Source of the DNA: Clostridium sp. UBA4548
GTDB taxonomy: Bacteria > Bacillota > Clostridia > Clostridiales > Clostridiaceae
DNA: 64,000 nucleotides
Reading direction: 5' to 3'
NCBI RefSeq assembly: GCF_002387895.1
Contig: NZ_DGLI01000021.1
Coordinates: forward strand, 38,835 to 102,834
A program made the translations under genes and the position numbers. The notes under the pieces are model-generated. The model saw nothing but the letters and a program-made list of their open reading frames with translations. It was not told where the DNA came from and ran no database searches. This document shows, piece by piece, positions 45,861-54,604 of the stretch (the first letter of the stretch is position 1; each line of letters begins with the position of its first letter).

Positions 45861-47888
45861 ATGATAAACAATGTGAGTATTGAAAATGCAATGGTAGTAA
45901 AGCTAGACGATGTGCTGCCAAAAATGCCTGAGTTTGCTACTGGAATTAGAAGAGCTCCAGACAGGGGATTTACCCTAACTAAGGCACAGGCAGAGTTAGC
46001 TCTTAAAAATGCACTTCGTTATATTCCAGAAAAATACCATGAAGAACTTGCTCCAGAATTTATGGAGGAATTAGTTACTAGGGGAAGAATCTATGGATAC
46101 AGATTCAGACCAGAAGGAAGACTTTACGGTAAGCCAATTGATGAGTATGAGGGAAAATGCCTAGAGGGAAAGGCTTTTCAGGTAATGATTGATAACAATT
46201 TAGACTTTGAAGTAGCTTTATATCCTTATGAGCTTGTTACTTATGGGGAAACAGGACAGGTATGTCAAAACTGGATGCAGTATAGACTTATAATGAAATA
46301 CTTGGAAAATATCACAGATGAGCAAACTTTAGTTTTAGAAAGTGGGCATCCACTAGGACTATTTAGAAGCTCTAAAACAGCACCAAGAGTTATTAATACT
46401 AATGGTCTTATGATTGGAATGTTTGACAATCCAGAAGATTTTCATCTTGCTACTCAATTAGGAGTTGCAAACTATGGACAAATGACTGCAGGTGGATGGA
46501 TGTATATCGGACCACAGGGAATTGTTCATGGAACTTTTAATACCTTACTTAATGCAGGAAGATCAAAGCTTGGAGTAGCTGATGATGGAGATTTAAGAGG
46601 GAAAATATTTGTTACTTCTGGTCTTGGTGGTATGAGTGGTGCTCAGCCAAAGGCAATTGAAATAGCAAATGGAGTAGGAATTGTAGCAGAGGTTGACTAC
46701 TCAAGAATAAAAACTAGATTGGATCAAGGTTGGGTTTCTATGGCTTCTGACAATCTAGAGGAAATTTTTAAAGTAGCTTTAGAAAAGGTAGAGAAGGAAG
46801 AAACAATTTCTATAGCTTATCATGGTAATGTAGTAGATTTGTTACAATACATTGTAGATAATAATATTAAAATAGATCTTTTATCTGACCAAACTTCTTG
46901 CCATGCTCCATATGATGGAGGCTACGCTCCAGTAGGAATTTCTTTTGAAGAAAGAACAAGGCTTTTAAAAGAAGATAGAAATACCTTTAAACAGCTCATA
47001 GACAAGACTTTATTAAAGCATTTTGAACTTATAAAGATTTTAGTAAGTAGAGGAGTGTATTTCTTCGATTATGGCAATGCCTTCATGAAGGCAGTTTATG
47101 ATGCAGGTGGCAAAGAGATTTCTAAGAATGGTATAGATGAGAAGGATGGCTTTATATATCCTTCCTATGTTGAAGACATTATGGGACCAATGTTATTTGA
47201 TTATGGTTATGGTCCATTTAGATGGGTTTGCCTAAGTGGAAAGCATGAAGACTTAGTAAAAACTGATAAGGCAGCTATGGAGTGTATTAATCCAAACAGA
47301 AGAGGCCAAGATAGAGACAATTATATTTGGATAAAAGATGCAGAAAAGAATAAATTAGTAGTTGGTACAGAAGCTAGAATATTATATCAAGATGCACAGG
47401 GACGTATAGATATTGCCCTTAGATTTAATGAAATGGTGAGAAATGGAGAAGTAGGACCAATAATGCTTGGACGTGATCACCATGACGTTAGTGGTACAGA
47501 CTCACCTTTTAGAGAAACTTCTAACATAAAAGATGGAAGCAATATGATGGCGGAAATGGCTGTGCAATGTTTTGCGGGCAATGCAGCTAGAGGTATGAGT
47601 TTGATTGCTCTTCATAATGGGGGAGGAGTTGGTACCTCTAAGTCTATAAATGGTGGTTTTGGACTTGTTCTTGATGGTAGTGAAAGGATAGATAATATAA
47701 TTAAATCTTCTATGGCATGGGATGTTATGGGAGGAGTGGCAAGAAGAGCTTGGGCAAGAAACCCACATTCTATAGAAACTAGTATGGAATATAATGAAAG
47801 ACATAAGAACACAGACCACATAACCCTTCCTTATATTACAGATAATAACTTAATATCTAAGGTGGTAGAAAAGGCCTTAAAAAAATAA
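45861..47888 (+). CDS. hutU: Urocanate hydratase (urocanase)
   Basis: A 675-residue enzyme that hydrates urocanate to imidazolonepropionate, the second step of histidine degradation, using tightly bound NAD. Diagnostic stretches are YGETGQVCQNWMQYR, LESGHPLGLF, GGWMYIGPQGIVHGT, the NAD loop TSGLGGMSGAQPKA and GPIMLGRDHHDVSGTDSPFR (cut here to GPIMLGRDHHDVSG). It is longer than the 550-residue proteobacterial form, as in several anaerobes. The ATG follows GGGGAGG. Histidase and imidazolonepropionase genes are not next to it; the only partner is the M29 peptidase. Confidence 0.93.
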   Translation: MINNVSIENAMVVKLDDVLPKMPEFATGIRRAPDRGFTLTKAQAELALKNALRYIPEKYHEELAPEFMEELVTRGRIYGYRFRPEGRLYGKPIDEYEGKCLEGKAFQVMIDNNLDFEVALYPYELVTYGETGQVCQNWMQYRLIMKYLENITDEQTLVLESGHPLGLFRSSKTAPRVINTNGLMIGMFDNPEDFHLATQLGVANYGQMTAGGWMYIGPQGIVHGTFNTLLNAGRSKLGVADDGDLRGKIFVTSGLGGMSGAQPKAIEIANGVGIVAEVDYSRIKTRLDQGWVSMASDNLEEIFKVALEKVEKEETISIAYHGNVVDLLQYIVDNNIKIDLLSDQTSCHAPYDGGYAPVGISFEERTRLLKEDRNTFKQLIDKTLLKHFELIKILVSRGVYFFDYGNAFMKAVYDAGGKEISKNGIDEKDGFIYPSYVEDIMGPMLFDYGYGPFRWVCLSGKHEDLVKTDKAAMECINPNRRGQDRDNYIWIKDAEKNKLVVGTEARILYQDAQGRIDIALRFNEMVRNGEVGPIMLGRDHHDVSGTDSPFRETSNIKDGSNMMAEMAVQCFAGNAARGMSLIALHNGGGVGTSKSINGGFGLVLDGSERIDNIIKSSMAWDVMGGVARRAWARNPHSIETSMEYNERHKNTDHITLPYITDNNLISKVVEKALKK

Positions 47889-48060
47889 ATTTAAACTTCG
47901 CTTCTAAAAGTGTTAAAGACCAAAGTTATAGTTTAATATAACTGAGAGACTCAGGGTAGCTCCTTAAAGTTTTTCAGGAGATATGACTTTTAGTTTATTT
48001 TAAAACTATATAAACATTAAAGAGTGTACTTAAGGGATTTTAGGTGCACTCTTTAATTTA
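47889..48060 (+). other. 3' region of hutU: possible branched RNA, then terminator
   Basis: AAAGTTATA (47922-47930) pairs with TATGACTTT (47982-47990), enclosing two small hairpins: CTGAG/CTCAG (47942-47954) and CTCCT/AGGAG (47960-47980). A terminator-like hairpin follows, ATTAAAGAGTG (48017-48027) with CACTCTTTAAT (48048-48058), then TTATTTG. The branched part may be a structured RNA or an accident of AT-rich sequence. Confidence 0.45.
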
Positions 48061-48205
48061 TTTGTAGGAATTTATAACGCTTAAAATTAATTTGAGAGTT
48101 TCTGACCTTTTAAAGTGACTTCTGTAAAAAATTGTTTTTATTTTAACTAAATATTATTATCCTACGTATCATATATTGAAGAGAAAGATTAATAGGAGTA
48201 TAATA

Positions 48206-48274
48206 ATGGACGGTATAAATGTTTTGGAATTAATGGGAGTGAAGGTGAGTATCTGTGACGTTCAAAAGGAGTAG
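48206..48274 (+). CDS. Possible 22-codon upstream ORF overlapping the lipoprotein start
   Basis: ATG at 48206 follows TAGGAG with good spacing and encodes MDGINVLELMGVKVSICDVQ plus two residues. Its stop at 48272-48274 lies 20 bases inside the lipoprotein gene, in another frame. Such an arrangement could couple or regulate translation of the downstream GTG start. It is small and could be fortuitous. Confidence 0.35.
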   Translation: MDGINVLELMGVKVSICDVQKE

Positions 48275-49304
48275 GGCGTTTGGTGTTTTATTGAGAAGTG
48301 TAATAATGATAAGTTTCATTATTGCTTTATTTTTGTTTACTGCTTGCACTAAGGAAAAGGTTGTAAAAGAGGAAAGTAAGGAAGAAAATCAGGTGATTGT
48401 AAAGGAAAATTATATAAAAGCGGTGTTTGAAAGACATAACAATATTTACTTTTATGATGAAAAAAATGGACAGCTTCAACCTATTGGTGAAAGTGCAAAA
48501 TTTAAGGAGTTAACAACCTTAAGTCCTGATAAAAGAAATGTTGCCTTTAAATATTTTTATGAAGAAAACAATAATTCTGCAGAAGTCATTATTTATAATT
48601 TAGAGAGCAAAAGTTATAGAACTATTCCTATAAAAGATGAAGAAATGCAAAATATAGTGGAGTTTAAGTGGATTAATGAGCAGCAACTTTTAGTAGCAGC
48701 TTCAATAAACCCCTCTGTATTAAAATATGAAATTTACGACATAAACTCTATGGAAAAATTAAGTTCAGTAAAGGGTCTTCTTATGGAAGTAACTAAAGAA
48801 CAAATGTATCTTTATGCCAAGGGAGATAAACAACGAAACAATAATAGCTTGTATTTGGGTGATAAGTTAATCTATAAACTTGAAAATTCTGAAGAAGAAG
48901 TTCACTTTGCTGCTATAACTGAGGATAAAAAGAAGGTAGCATTTAGAACTATTTCTTATGGGGGGAACAATGGGGAAATAAAAGAATTCTTATACCTAGC
49001 AGAGTTAGATATGGATAACTTGCCCTTAAAAAAAGTTGAAAAGATAGAGATATCTTCAAATGTTTTAGGTAATCTTGAATTTGACAAAGAAAATAACTTG
49101 TATGTGAAGGGGGAAGAGTATGTCTATAAATTAGAAAACTCAACTTTTGTAATATACAATGAAGTAAAAAAAGAGGATTTACAGCCAACAGAAGAACAAT
49201 TGTTAAAATTTAAGAAGGTATTAAAAAGCACCTTTACTAATGAATTTGTTCAGGAGTACTTAGAATTAGAGGAAATAGAAATATTTAATATTTATTGGTT
49301 ATAG
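48255..49304 (+). CDS. Lipoprotein with beta-propeller-like repeats, function unknown
   Basis: A 349-residue predicted lipoprotein. The N-terminal signal (SVIMISFIIALFLFTAC) ends with Cys31 as the probable lipid site. The mature part opens with a Lys/Glu-rich linker and then has repeating strands of the TolB or WD-like type (LSPDKRNVAFKYFYEE, ITEDKKKVAFRTISY). No enzyme motif is present. Start GTG at 48255 with GAAGGTGAG upstream; no ATG fits. A clean terminator follows at 49305. It could be a cell-surface scaffold or sensor; I recognise no named family. Confidence 0.72.
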   Translation: MTFKRSRAFGVLLRSVIMISFIIALFLFTACTKEKVVKEESKEENQVIVKENYIKAVFERHNNIYFYDEKNGQLQPIGESAKFKELTTLSPDKRNVAFKYFYEENNNSAEVIIYNLESKSYRTIPIKDEEMQNIVEFKWINEQQLLVAASINPSVLKYEIYDINSMEKLSSVKGLLMEVTKEQMYLYAKGDKQRNNNSLYLGDKLIYKLENSEEEVHFAAITEDKKKVAFRTISYGGNNGEIKEFLYLAELDMDNLPLKKVEKIEISSNVLGNLEFDKENNLYVKGEEYVYKLENSTFVIYNEVKKEDLQPTEEQLLKFKKVLKSTFTNEFVQEYLELEEIEIFNIYWL

Positions 49305-49331
49305 AGTCACCAAAGGATGGTGACTTTTTTT
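49305..49331 (+). terminator. Intrinsic terminator after the lipoprotein gene
   Basis: AGTCACC (49305-49311) pairs with GGTGACT (49319-49325), followed by TTTTTTT. Confidence 0.85.
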
Positions 49332-49367
49332 ATGGGTAAAATTGCATATAAAGTAAATAGAATTTTA

Positions 49368-49396
49368 TTGACATAGGGTATAAGCTCAAATATAAT
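49368..49396 (+). promoter_or_regulatory. Perfect-consensus sigma-A promoter of the FNT gene
   Basis: TTGACA (49368-49373), a 17-base spacer, TATAAT (49391-49396). All twelve bases match, which predicts strong constitutive transcription. Confidence 0.88.
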
Positions 49397-49485
49397 TATC
49401 CATGGATTAATAAAAAATTAATATTTTTATATGCTCAAATTAATAGAATTTAAGAATAGTTTGTTAATAGGAAAGGGGTAGGGTA

Positions 49486-50340
49486 ATGGATAAGAAAATG
49501 TTAACACCTGCTGAAATAACTGATTATGTTGAAGAAGTAGGTATAAAAAAGGCAAATAACAAAACAATGCAAACTTTATTATTAGCTATTTTAGCTGGAG
49601 CTTTTATTGCTATGGGGGCATACGGGGCATCTATGGCTTCTCATAGTGTTACTAATGTTGGACTTCAAAAAACTGTAGCAGGACTAGTATTCCCAGTTGG
49701 TTTATTATTTGTTTTAATTTGTGGAGCGGAGCTTTTCACTGGAAATGCCTTATTAAGTATCGCATTAGCAGAGAAAAAAATCACTGTAGGACAAGTAATC
49801 AAAAACTGGACTTTAGTTTTTGTTGGTAACTTTATTGGTTCAATAATCATTGCTGTTTTAATTTTTAATGCAGGACTATTATCTACAGGAACTTTAGGAG
49901 GCTACGCTATTAAAGTAGCAGCTACGAAAGCAAGTCTTTCTTTTGGACAAGCTCTTTCAAGTGGAATACTTTGTAATATCATAGTTTGTTTCTGTGTTTG
50001 GGGAAGTTATGCAGCAAAAGATGTATCAGGAAAAGTATTAATGGGATTCATTCCAATATTTGTTTTCGTTATTTCTGGCTATGAGCACGTAGTTGCAAAT
50101 ATGTACTATTTTACAATTGGTTTATTAGCAAAGACAAATGAAGCTTTTGTAGAGTTATCCCATGTTACACCAGAGAAACTATCCCACTTAACAGTTGGTG
50201 GTATATTCAATAACATAATTCCAGTAACTATTGGAAATATAATAGGTGGAGCAGTGTTTGTTGGATTAACTTACTGGGCAATATATAAATATATACCATC
50301 TAAAAAGGAAGTAAAATCACAAGAAAAAATGTCAGCATAA
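49486..50340 (+). CDS. Formate/nitrite transporter family channel
   Basis: A 284-residue FNT channel with six membrane helices and a cytoplasmic N-terminus. Signature regions are GAFIAMGAYGASMA, LFTGNALLS (the L5-like loop) and SGYEHVVANMYYF, which holds the central His of the pore. The ATG follows AAAGGGGTAGGG. Formate export is likely in a fermenting cell, but nitrite or hydrosulfide channels share the same motifs, so the substrate is not proved. Its perfect-consensus promoter suggests high expression. Confidence 0.9.
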   Translation: MDKKMLTPAEITDYVEEVGIKKANNKTMQTLLLAILAGAFIAMGAYGASMASHSVTNVGLQKTVAGLVFPVGLLFVLICGAELFTGNALLSIALAEKKITVGQVIKNWTLVFVGNFIGSIIIAVLIFNAGLLSTGTLGGYAIKVAATKASLSFGQALSSGILCNIIVCFCVWGSYAAKDVSGKVLMGFIPIFVFVISGYEHVVANMYYFTIGLLAKTNEAFVELSHVTPEKLSHLTVGGIFNNIIPVTIGNIIGGAVFVGLTYWAIYKYIPSKKEVKSQEKMSA

Positions 50341-50356
50341 AGTTTTTCAGTGAATA

Positions 50357-50396
50357 TTAAAAAGCAGTGAGGATTAATCTTCACTGCTTTAATTAT
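50357..50396. terminator. Bidirectional terminator between the FNT gene and iorB
   Basis: AAAGCAGTGAGGA (50361-50373) pairs with TCTTCACTGCTTT (50378-50390). T-runs lie on both outer sides when each strand is read. Confidence 0.85.
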
Positions 50397-50506
50397 ATAA
50401 AGCCAAAATCTAGAACCAATTTGTGAATGGACCTGGTTGGTTTTCTTAAGGGTTTCCAAGATGAATAAAATAATAATCCAGCTTAGAAGTCTACATAGTT
50501 TGAGTC

Positions 50507-51103
50507 TTATTTTTCAGTAGTATTACTAAAAGAGATACTTCTTCCTAAGTTAAAGGCATCTTTATTTATAGGTAAAAGTTTTGAAGAGAAGGTTTTACTT
50601 AAAACTTCATGCCAAGTTTCCACTGAGAATGGTAAGAAGTTTGATAAAGCTCCTAAAAGAACTGTGTTTTCTACTTTTAAGTTACCAAGTTCTTTTCCAA
50701 TACCTACTCCATCTACTTCTAATAATTTTAAAGGCTTATCTTTTAACTTACTCTCAATATCTTCAGGATACTCTTCTTTTTCAATTAGCACTCTGTTTGG
50801 ATAAATAGTGTTGTTATTTAAAATGACTATTCCATCCTTCTTAAGGTTATGAACCCACCTTAAACCTTCTAGTTTTTCAAGAGCAAGCAAAATATCGACT
50901 TCTCCCTGTGGGATTAAGGCGGAATGTACCTTCTCACCAAACCTTATAGAACCAAACACTAGGCCACCTCTTTGGGAAAGCCCGATTACATCACTGGTTT
51001 TAATGTCATAACCCTCCAAGAAAGCAACTTCTGAAAGAATATTAGTAGTAACAACTAGACCCTGACCACCAACACCGCATATTAATATATTTGTGCATTC
51101 CAT
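50507..51103 (-). CDS. iorB: Indolepyruvate:ferredoxin oxidoreductase, beta subunit
   Basis: A 198-residue gamma-type subunit of 2-oxoacid:ferredoxin oxidoreductase. The N-terminal ILICGVGGQGLVV and DVIGLSQRGGLVFGSIRFG are characteristic. With IorA it oxidatively decarboxylates aryl-pyruvates to aryl-acetyl-CoA and reduces ferredoxin, in aromatic amino-acid fermentation. It starts 14 bases after iorA, with a GGGAGG-type site. A bidirectional terminator follows. No transaminase or CoA ligase gene is adjacent. Confidence 0.93.
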   Translation of the reverse strand: MECTNILICGVGGQGLVVTTNILSEVAFLEGYDIKTSDVIGLSQRGGLVFGSIRFGEKVHSALIPQGEVDILLALEKLEGLRWVHNLKKDGIVILNNNTIYPNRVLIEKEEYPEDIESKLKDKPLKLLEVDGVGIGKELGNLKVENTVLLGALSNFLPFSVETWHEVLSKTFSSKLLPINKDAFNLGRSISFSNTTEK

Positions 51104-51117
51104 ATAATCATCCCTCC

Positions 51118-52890
51118 CTATTCTGATTTACTACATTTTATAGCCCCAACTGGACAAACTTGAGAACACACGGAGCAACCTACACACATATTGCTATCTA
51201 TATAAGAATTTTTCTTATCTTTTCCATCATATAGCTTCATTGAAATAGGAGGACAGTTTGTTCTTATGCAGCTTCTGCAACTAATGCAGATACTTTCATC
51301 TACATAGTAATGAGGATTTTTAACCTTGAAGTTAAGAGCACAAGGTCTAGTAGTTATAATTACTGAAAGACCATTTCTCTTCATGGCACTATTTATAGCT
51401 TCCTTGGTTTCCTTATATTTAAACTGATCTACTATAGTAATATCAGCAATGCCAAGAGATTTTAAAACTTCAGCAATATTCACAGAGTAAAGTTCTTCTT
51501 CTTTAAAATAGTCTCCTGTAGTAGGGGTTATTTGTCCACCAGTCATGGCTGTAGTCCTATTATCCATTACAATTACAGTAATGTTTTTATCTGTTTGAGC
51601 AAGTTGTAAAAAGCCTGTAATACCTGAATGGAAGAAGGTACCGTCGCCGATGGTTGCAACTAAAGGTTTGTTCTTACCTATCTTACTTTCTGCTTCTGCA
51701 AGGCCTAAAACCATTCCTAAAGAAGCTCCCATACTTATGTTAGTTTTATGAACCTCAAAAGGTTCTAAAATTCCTAAAGAGTAACAACCAATATCCCCTA
51801 TAACAGTAGCCTTATTCATTTTTAGTATATGGAAAATAGGTCTATGGGGGCATCCGGAGCAAAGCATTGGAGTTCTTGGCGGAACCTTTTCTGCCACTAG
51901 ACTTTGAACTTCATTTTTAATTATATTGGCTTTAGCAAGTCCATCTTTAATAAGTTCTAGAGTAAGTTCACCAGTAAATGGGAACAATTCCTTCCCCATA
52001 ACCTTAAGTCCTTCTACTTTTAATTCGTTTTCAATAAAGGGTAGCATTTCCTCTAACACTATGACTTTTTCATATTTAGGATATAAATTTTTTATGAGAT
52101 TCATAGGAAGTGGGTAAATCATTCCAAGTTTTAATACATCAACATTTAAATTAAGTTCTTTTAAATTCTCATAACACATTCCACTAGTGATTACTAGGAT
52201 ATTGCTATTATTAGTATCGAGTTTATTCAAGGTATAGGTGTCATTATAGTTTCCTAACTTCTCCATTCGATCCTTCATAAAGTGCTGCGCTGCATTAGCA
52301 TATGGAGGCAACATACAAAATCTACTTTGATCTTCTTTGAAGCCATCATAAGAAAATTCAACTCTATCCTTTAATTCCACAACACCTCTACAATGACATA
52401 ATCTGCTGGTTAGTCTTATCATTACAGGAGTATTAAAAGACTCACTAATTTTTATTCCTTCTACAATAAAGTCTTTAGCTTCTTGAGGATTGCAGGGATC
52501 AAACACTGGAATGTTTGCAAATTTACCATAGAATCTGCTGTCTTGTTCATTTTGAGAGCTGGTAAGACCAGGATCATCCCCAACAACTAATAGAAGTGGT
52601 CCTTTTGTCTTAACTTGTGTAAAGGTCATAAAGGGGTCAGCTGCTATGTTTATTCCTACATGTTTCATAGATACCATGGAAGGTGCGCCGGCAATGCTTC
52701 CCCCCATAGCTATTTCCATAGCAACTTTTTCATTTGTACCCCACTTACTAAAGATTTCTTCATACTGTTTTAAACTATCTAGGATTTGAACTGTGGGGGA
52801 ACCAGGGTAACTTGAGGCAATTATTCCACCACCCTCAAAAAATCCTCTTGCAACAGCTTCATTTCCGGTTAGTATTTTTTTAGTACTCAA
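51118..52890 (-). CDS. iorA: Indolepyruvate:ferredoxin oxidoreductase, alpha subunit
   Basis: This encodes 590 residues. The N-terminal half is the pyruvate-type domain (GNEAVARGFFEGGG, SYPGSPTVQILD). The C-terminal half binds thiamine diphosphate (GDIGCYSLG, ATIGDGTFFHSGITG). The tail carries two [4Fe-4S] sites (CISCRSCIRTNCP and CVGCSVCSQVCPVGAIKC). An ATG at 52905 is in frame, but the next codons spell the GGAGG ribosome binding site, correctly spaced for the TTG at 52888-52890, which I prefer. The ATG start would add five residues. It is first in the iorAB operon. Confidence 0.93.
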   Translation of the reverse strand: MSTKKILTGNEAVARGFFEGGGIIASSYPGSPTVQILDSLKQYEEIFSKWGTNEKVAMEIAMGGSIAGAPSMVSMKHVGINIAADPFMTFTQVKTKGPLLLVVGDDPGLTSSQNEQDSRFYGKFANIPVFDPCNPQEAKDFIVEGIKISESFNTPVMIRLTSRLCHCRGVVELKDRVEFSYDGFKEDQSRFCMLPPYANAAQHFMKDRMEKLGNYNDTYTLNKLDTNNSNILVITSGMCYENLKELNLNVDVLKLGMIYPLPMNLIKNLYPKYEKVIVLEEMLPFIENELKVEGLKVMGKELFPFTGELTLELIKDGLAKANIIKNEVQSLVAEKVPPRTPMLCSGCPHRPIFHILKMNKATVIGDIGCYSLGILEPFEVHKTNISMGASLGMVLGLAEAESKIGKNKPLVATIGDGTFFHSGITGFLQLAQTDKNITVIVMDNRTTAMTGGQITPTTGDYFKEEELYSVNIAEVLKSLGIADITIVDQFKYKETKEAINSAMKRNGLSVIITTRPCALNFKVKNPHYYVDESICISCRSCIRTNCPPISMKLYDGKDKKNSYIDSNMCVGCSVCSQVCPVGAIKCSKSE

Positions 52891-52905
52891 TAATCTGTCC
52901 TCCAT

Positions 52906-53205
52906 TTCATCACAATATATAATTCAATAATTTATATGATAAGAAATTAAAATTTAGTATACAATAAATTTTATCATTTAATAACAGTTATTGCTATAGA
53001 TGTCGAAAAATTTAGTATATTTACAAAGTGTCTGTTATCAATATAAAAGAACTAAAAATACAGAGAATTTTATCTAATGAAATTTATCTAATAAAATAAT
53101 ATTTAGTATTACTTATTAGAACTTTAGGTGTTTGTGTAACATTTTGTGGTATAATATGTTGTACAAAAATGTTTATTAGTTGGATTAAAAGTGGAGGTCA
53201 ACAAT
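52906..53205. other. Divergent intergenic region, iorA / unknown gene
   Basis: AT-rich, without a gene. TGGTATAAT (53147-53155) is an extended -10 promoter for the plus-strand gene, without a good -35. No operator is seen for iorA. Confidence 0.45.
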
Positions 53206-53733
53206 GTGAGAAGCTTAGAAGATCTTATTATAGACTTACCAGCTAATTCCTCAACTTTGGTAGAGCACAGAATAAAACTAAGTACTGTAACTTTGATAGT
53301 GGTAAAGGACGACTTTAGGGTGTTAAAAACTCAGATAATAAATCCTCGTGTTGCAATCAGAGGTGCTTTTCTTAAGAGTAAAGCTGTTTTAGCTCAATAT
53401 ATAGTAGTAAACCTTAGGGAAAAGGGATTTAATAATTATTATAAGTTTTGGTTTGACTATAATGATGAAAAATGTTTAAAGTTGTTGTTAAATTTAATAA
53501 AACAAAAGTATATTTATATCATACTTTGTGATAATAATAATAACTTAGTTAAAGAGATTACACTAAACAATACTATGAAAAGCTTCTTTAAGCAGTACAT
53601 AGAAAGATGTCTTAAGTCTGAGTGTAATTGGAATAAAAAACAATATGCACAGATGCTACAAGTATTAAATAATAAATTTATTGATGATTATTATTTGTGG
53701 AGAGAGTTAGGAGAAGATATTATAAATAACTAA
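53206..53733 (+). CDS. Protein of unknown function (175 aa)
   Basis: A soluble, mixed alpha/beta-looking protein of 175 residues with no signal peptide, membrane helix or metal motif. Readable stretches are SLEDLIIDLPANSS, LIVVKDDFRVLKT and WNKKQYAQMLQVLNNKF. Two in-frame GTG codons exist. GGAGG at 53193-53197 is correctly spaced for the second (53206), so I use that start. The basic, Tyr-rich C-terminal half could bind nucleic acid, but I recognise no family. The DUF503 gene follows after 170 bases. Confidence 0.68.
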   Translation: MRSLEDLIIDLPANSSTLVEHRIKLSTVTLIVVKDDFRVLKTQIINPRVAIRGAFLKSKAVLAQYIVVNLREKGFNNYYKFWFDYNDEKCLKLLLNLIKQKYIYIILCDNNNNLVKEITLNNTMKSFFKQYIERCLKSECNWNKKQYAQMLQVLNNKFIDDYYLWRELGEDIINN

Positions 53734-53903
53734 AATAAATTATTAACTCAGGCACTGGTTAATTAAAGTAATTTATTTAGGTGAATATAAATATAATATA
53801 CTAATGCATATTAGCAAATGCGTATAAATTTCCTAGGGGCTGGAGCTAGCTCAATATAAAGTGAGATAACTAGAGAATCATTTTAGCGGATGGTGATAAA
53901 CAA

Positions 53904-54185
53904 ATGATAATTGGAAGTTGTAAGGTCTATTTAAATGTTCCTTTTTCTCATTCACTTAAAGAAAAAAGAATGGTTGTGAAAAGTATAATACAAAAAGTGA
54001 AAAATAAGTTCAACGTATCCATAGCAGAAGTTGAAGATCAAGATATTCATCAAAGTATCATAATTGGATTTGTAGTAGTAACTACAACTACTGCTCATGC
54101 TAATTCTATGGTCCAAAGTGTAATCAATTTCATTGATGAAGCTTCAGAAGCAGATCTGATGGATACATATATAGAAATTCTTTAA
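53904..54185 (+). CDS. DUF503 family protein (YlxP-like)
   Basis: A 93-residue protein of the DUF503 family. The conserved N-terminal pattern of strand plus HSLKEKRMVVKSIIQKVKNKF is clear, followed by VSIAEVEDQDIHQS. In other Firmicutes the family gene (ylxP) sits in the nusA-infB-rbfA region and has been linked to ribosome-associated work; here it stands elsewhere. Start ATG after a weak GGTGAT-type site. No terminator hairpin is obvious before the lysine operon promoter. Confidence 0.88.
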   Translation: MIIGSCKVYLNVPFSHSLKEKRMVVKSIIQKVKNKFNVSIAEVEDQDIHQSIIIGFVVVTTTTAHANSMVQSVINFIDEASEADLMDTYIEIL

Positions 54186-54269
54186 ACAATGAAGTGTCGA
54201 TTAAGTATAGCAATTTTTTAAATTTTTTAAAAATTTCTTAATATAAACATAATTTAGAGAAAAAATGTG

Positions 54270-54298
54270 TTGATTTTTTTAAAATGGAATATTATAAT
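54270..54298 (+). promoter_or_regulatory. Promoter of the lysine fermentation operon
   Basis: TTGATT (54270-54275), a 17-base spacer, TATAAT (54293-54298). Transcription would start near 54305, about 35 bases before the riboswitch P1 helix. Confidence 0.8.
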
Positions 54299-54339
54299 GA
54301 TAATTGAAGATAAAGTTATTGGTATAAAATTAAATAGGT

Positions 54340-54516
54340 CATAAATAGAGGTGCGTATAAAGTTGGTAATTCAGAGATGTTAAGGAGAAAAACCTCCAAA
54401 GCTTTGGATGAAGTATTTATATGCCGAAAGAATATATATGTTTATATATATATTGCTTGGGGATAGAAGGCAATCTTCTATAACTGCCATAATTAAATTG
54501 TGGAGAGCTATTTATG
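54340..54516 (+). ncRNA. Lysine riboswitch aptamer (L box)
   Basis: The P1 helix CATAAATAG (54340-54348) pairs perfectly with CTATTTATG (54508-54516). The L-box landmarks follow in order: AGAGGTGCG at 54347-54355, ATGCCGAAAG at 54421-54430 before a P3 hairpin (AATATATAT...ATATATATT), a TTGCTT/AAGGCAA P4 helix (54453-54473), and a P5 region ending GTGGAGAGCTAT. These parallel the B. subtilis lysC leader as I remember it. It controls kal-kce-kdd-kamABCDE, so the ligand and the pathway agree. Confidence 0.88.
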
Positions 54517-54604
54517 TGATGAAAAATTCATTGCATTAATAGTAGCCTCCAAGGTGTTAATGTCTATTAATGGTGCTGAATTTTTCAGTGCCATTTTTTA
54601 TTTT
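54508..54604 (+). promoter_or_regulatory. Riboswitch expression platform with terminator, antiterminator and anti-antiterminator
   Basis: Three competing helices can be traced. (1) Terminator: AATGGTGCTGAA (54569-54580) with TTCAGTGCCATT (54584-54595), then TTTTATTTT. (2) Antiterminator: TGAAAAATTCA (54520-54530) with TGAATTTTTCA (54577-54587), and CATTAATAG (54534-54542) with CTATTAATG (54564-54572); it uses up the terminator 5' arm. (3) Anti-antiterminator: 54508-54521 with 54529-54542, 13 of 14 positions paired; it uses the 3' strand of P1. Lysine-stabilised P1 blocks (3), which frees (2) and stops termination. Confidence 0.75.

Noticed and set aside
47942..47960. CTGAGA motif as part of a TPP riboswitch
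   Set aside because: The other thi-box parts, such as ACCTGATCTGG-like sequence, are missing, and the neighbours are not thiamine genes.
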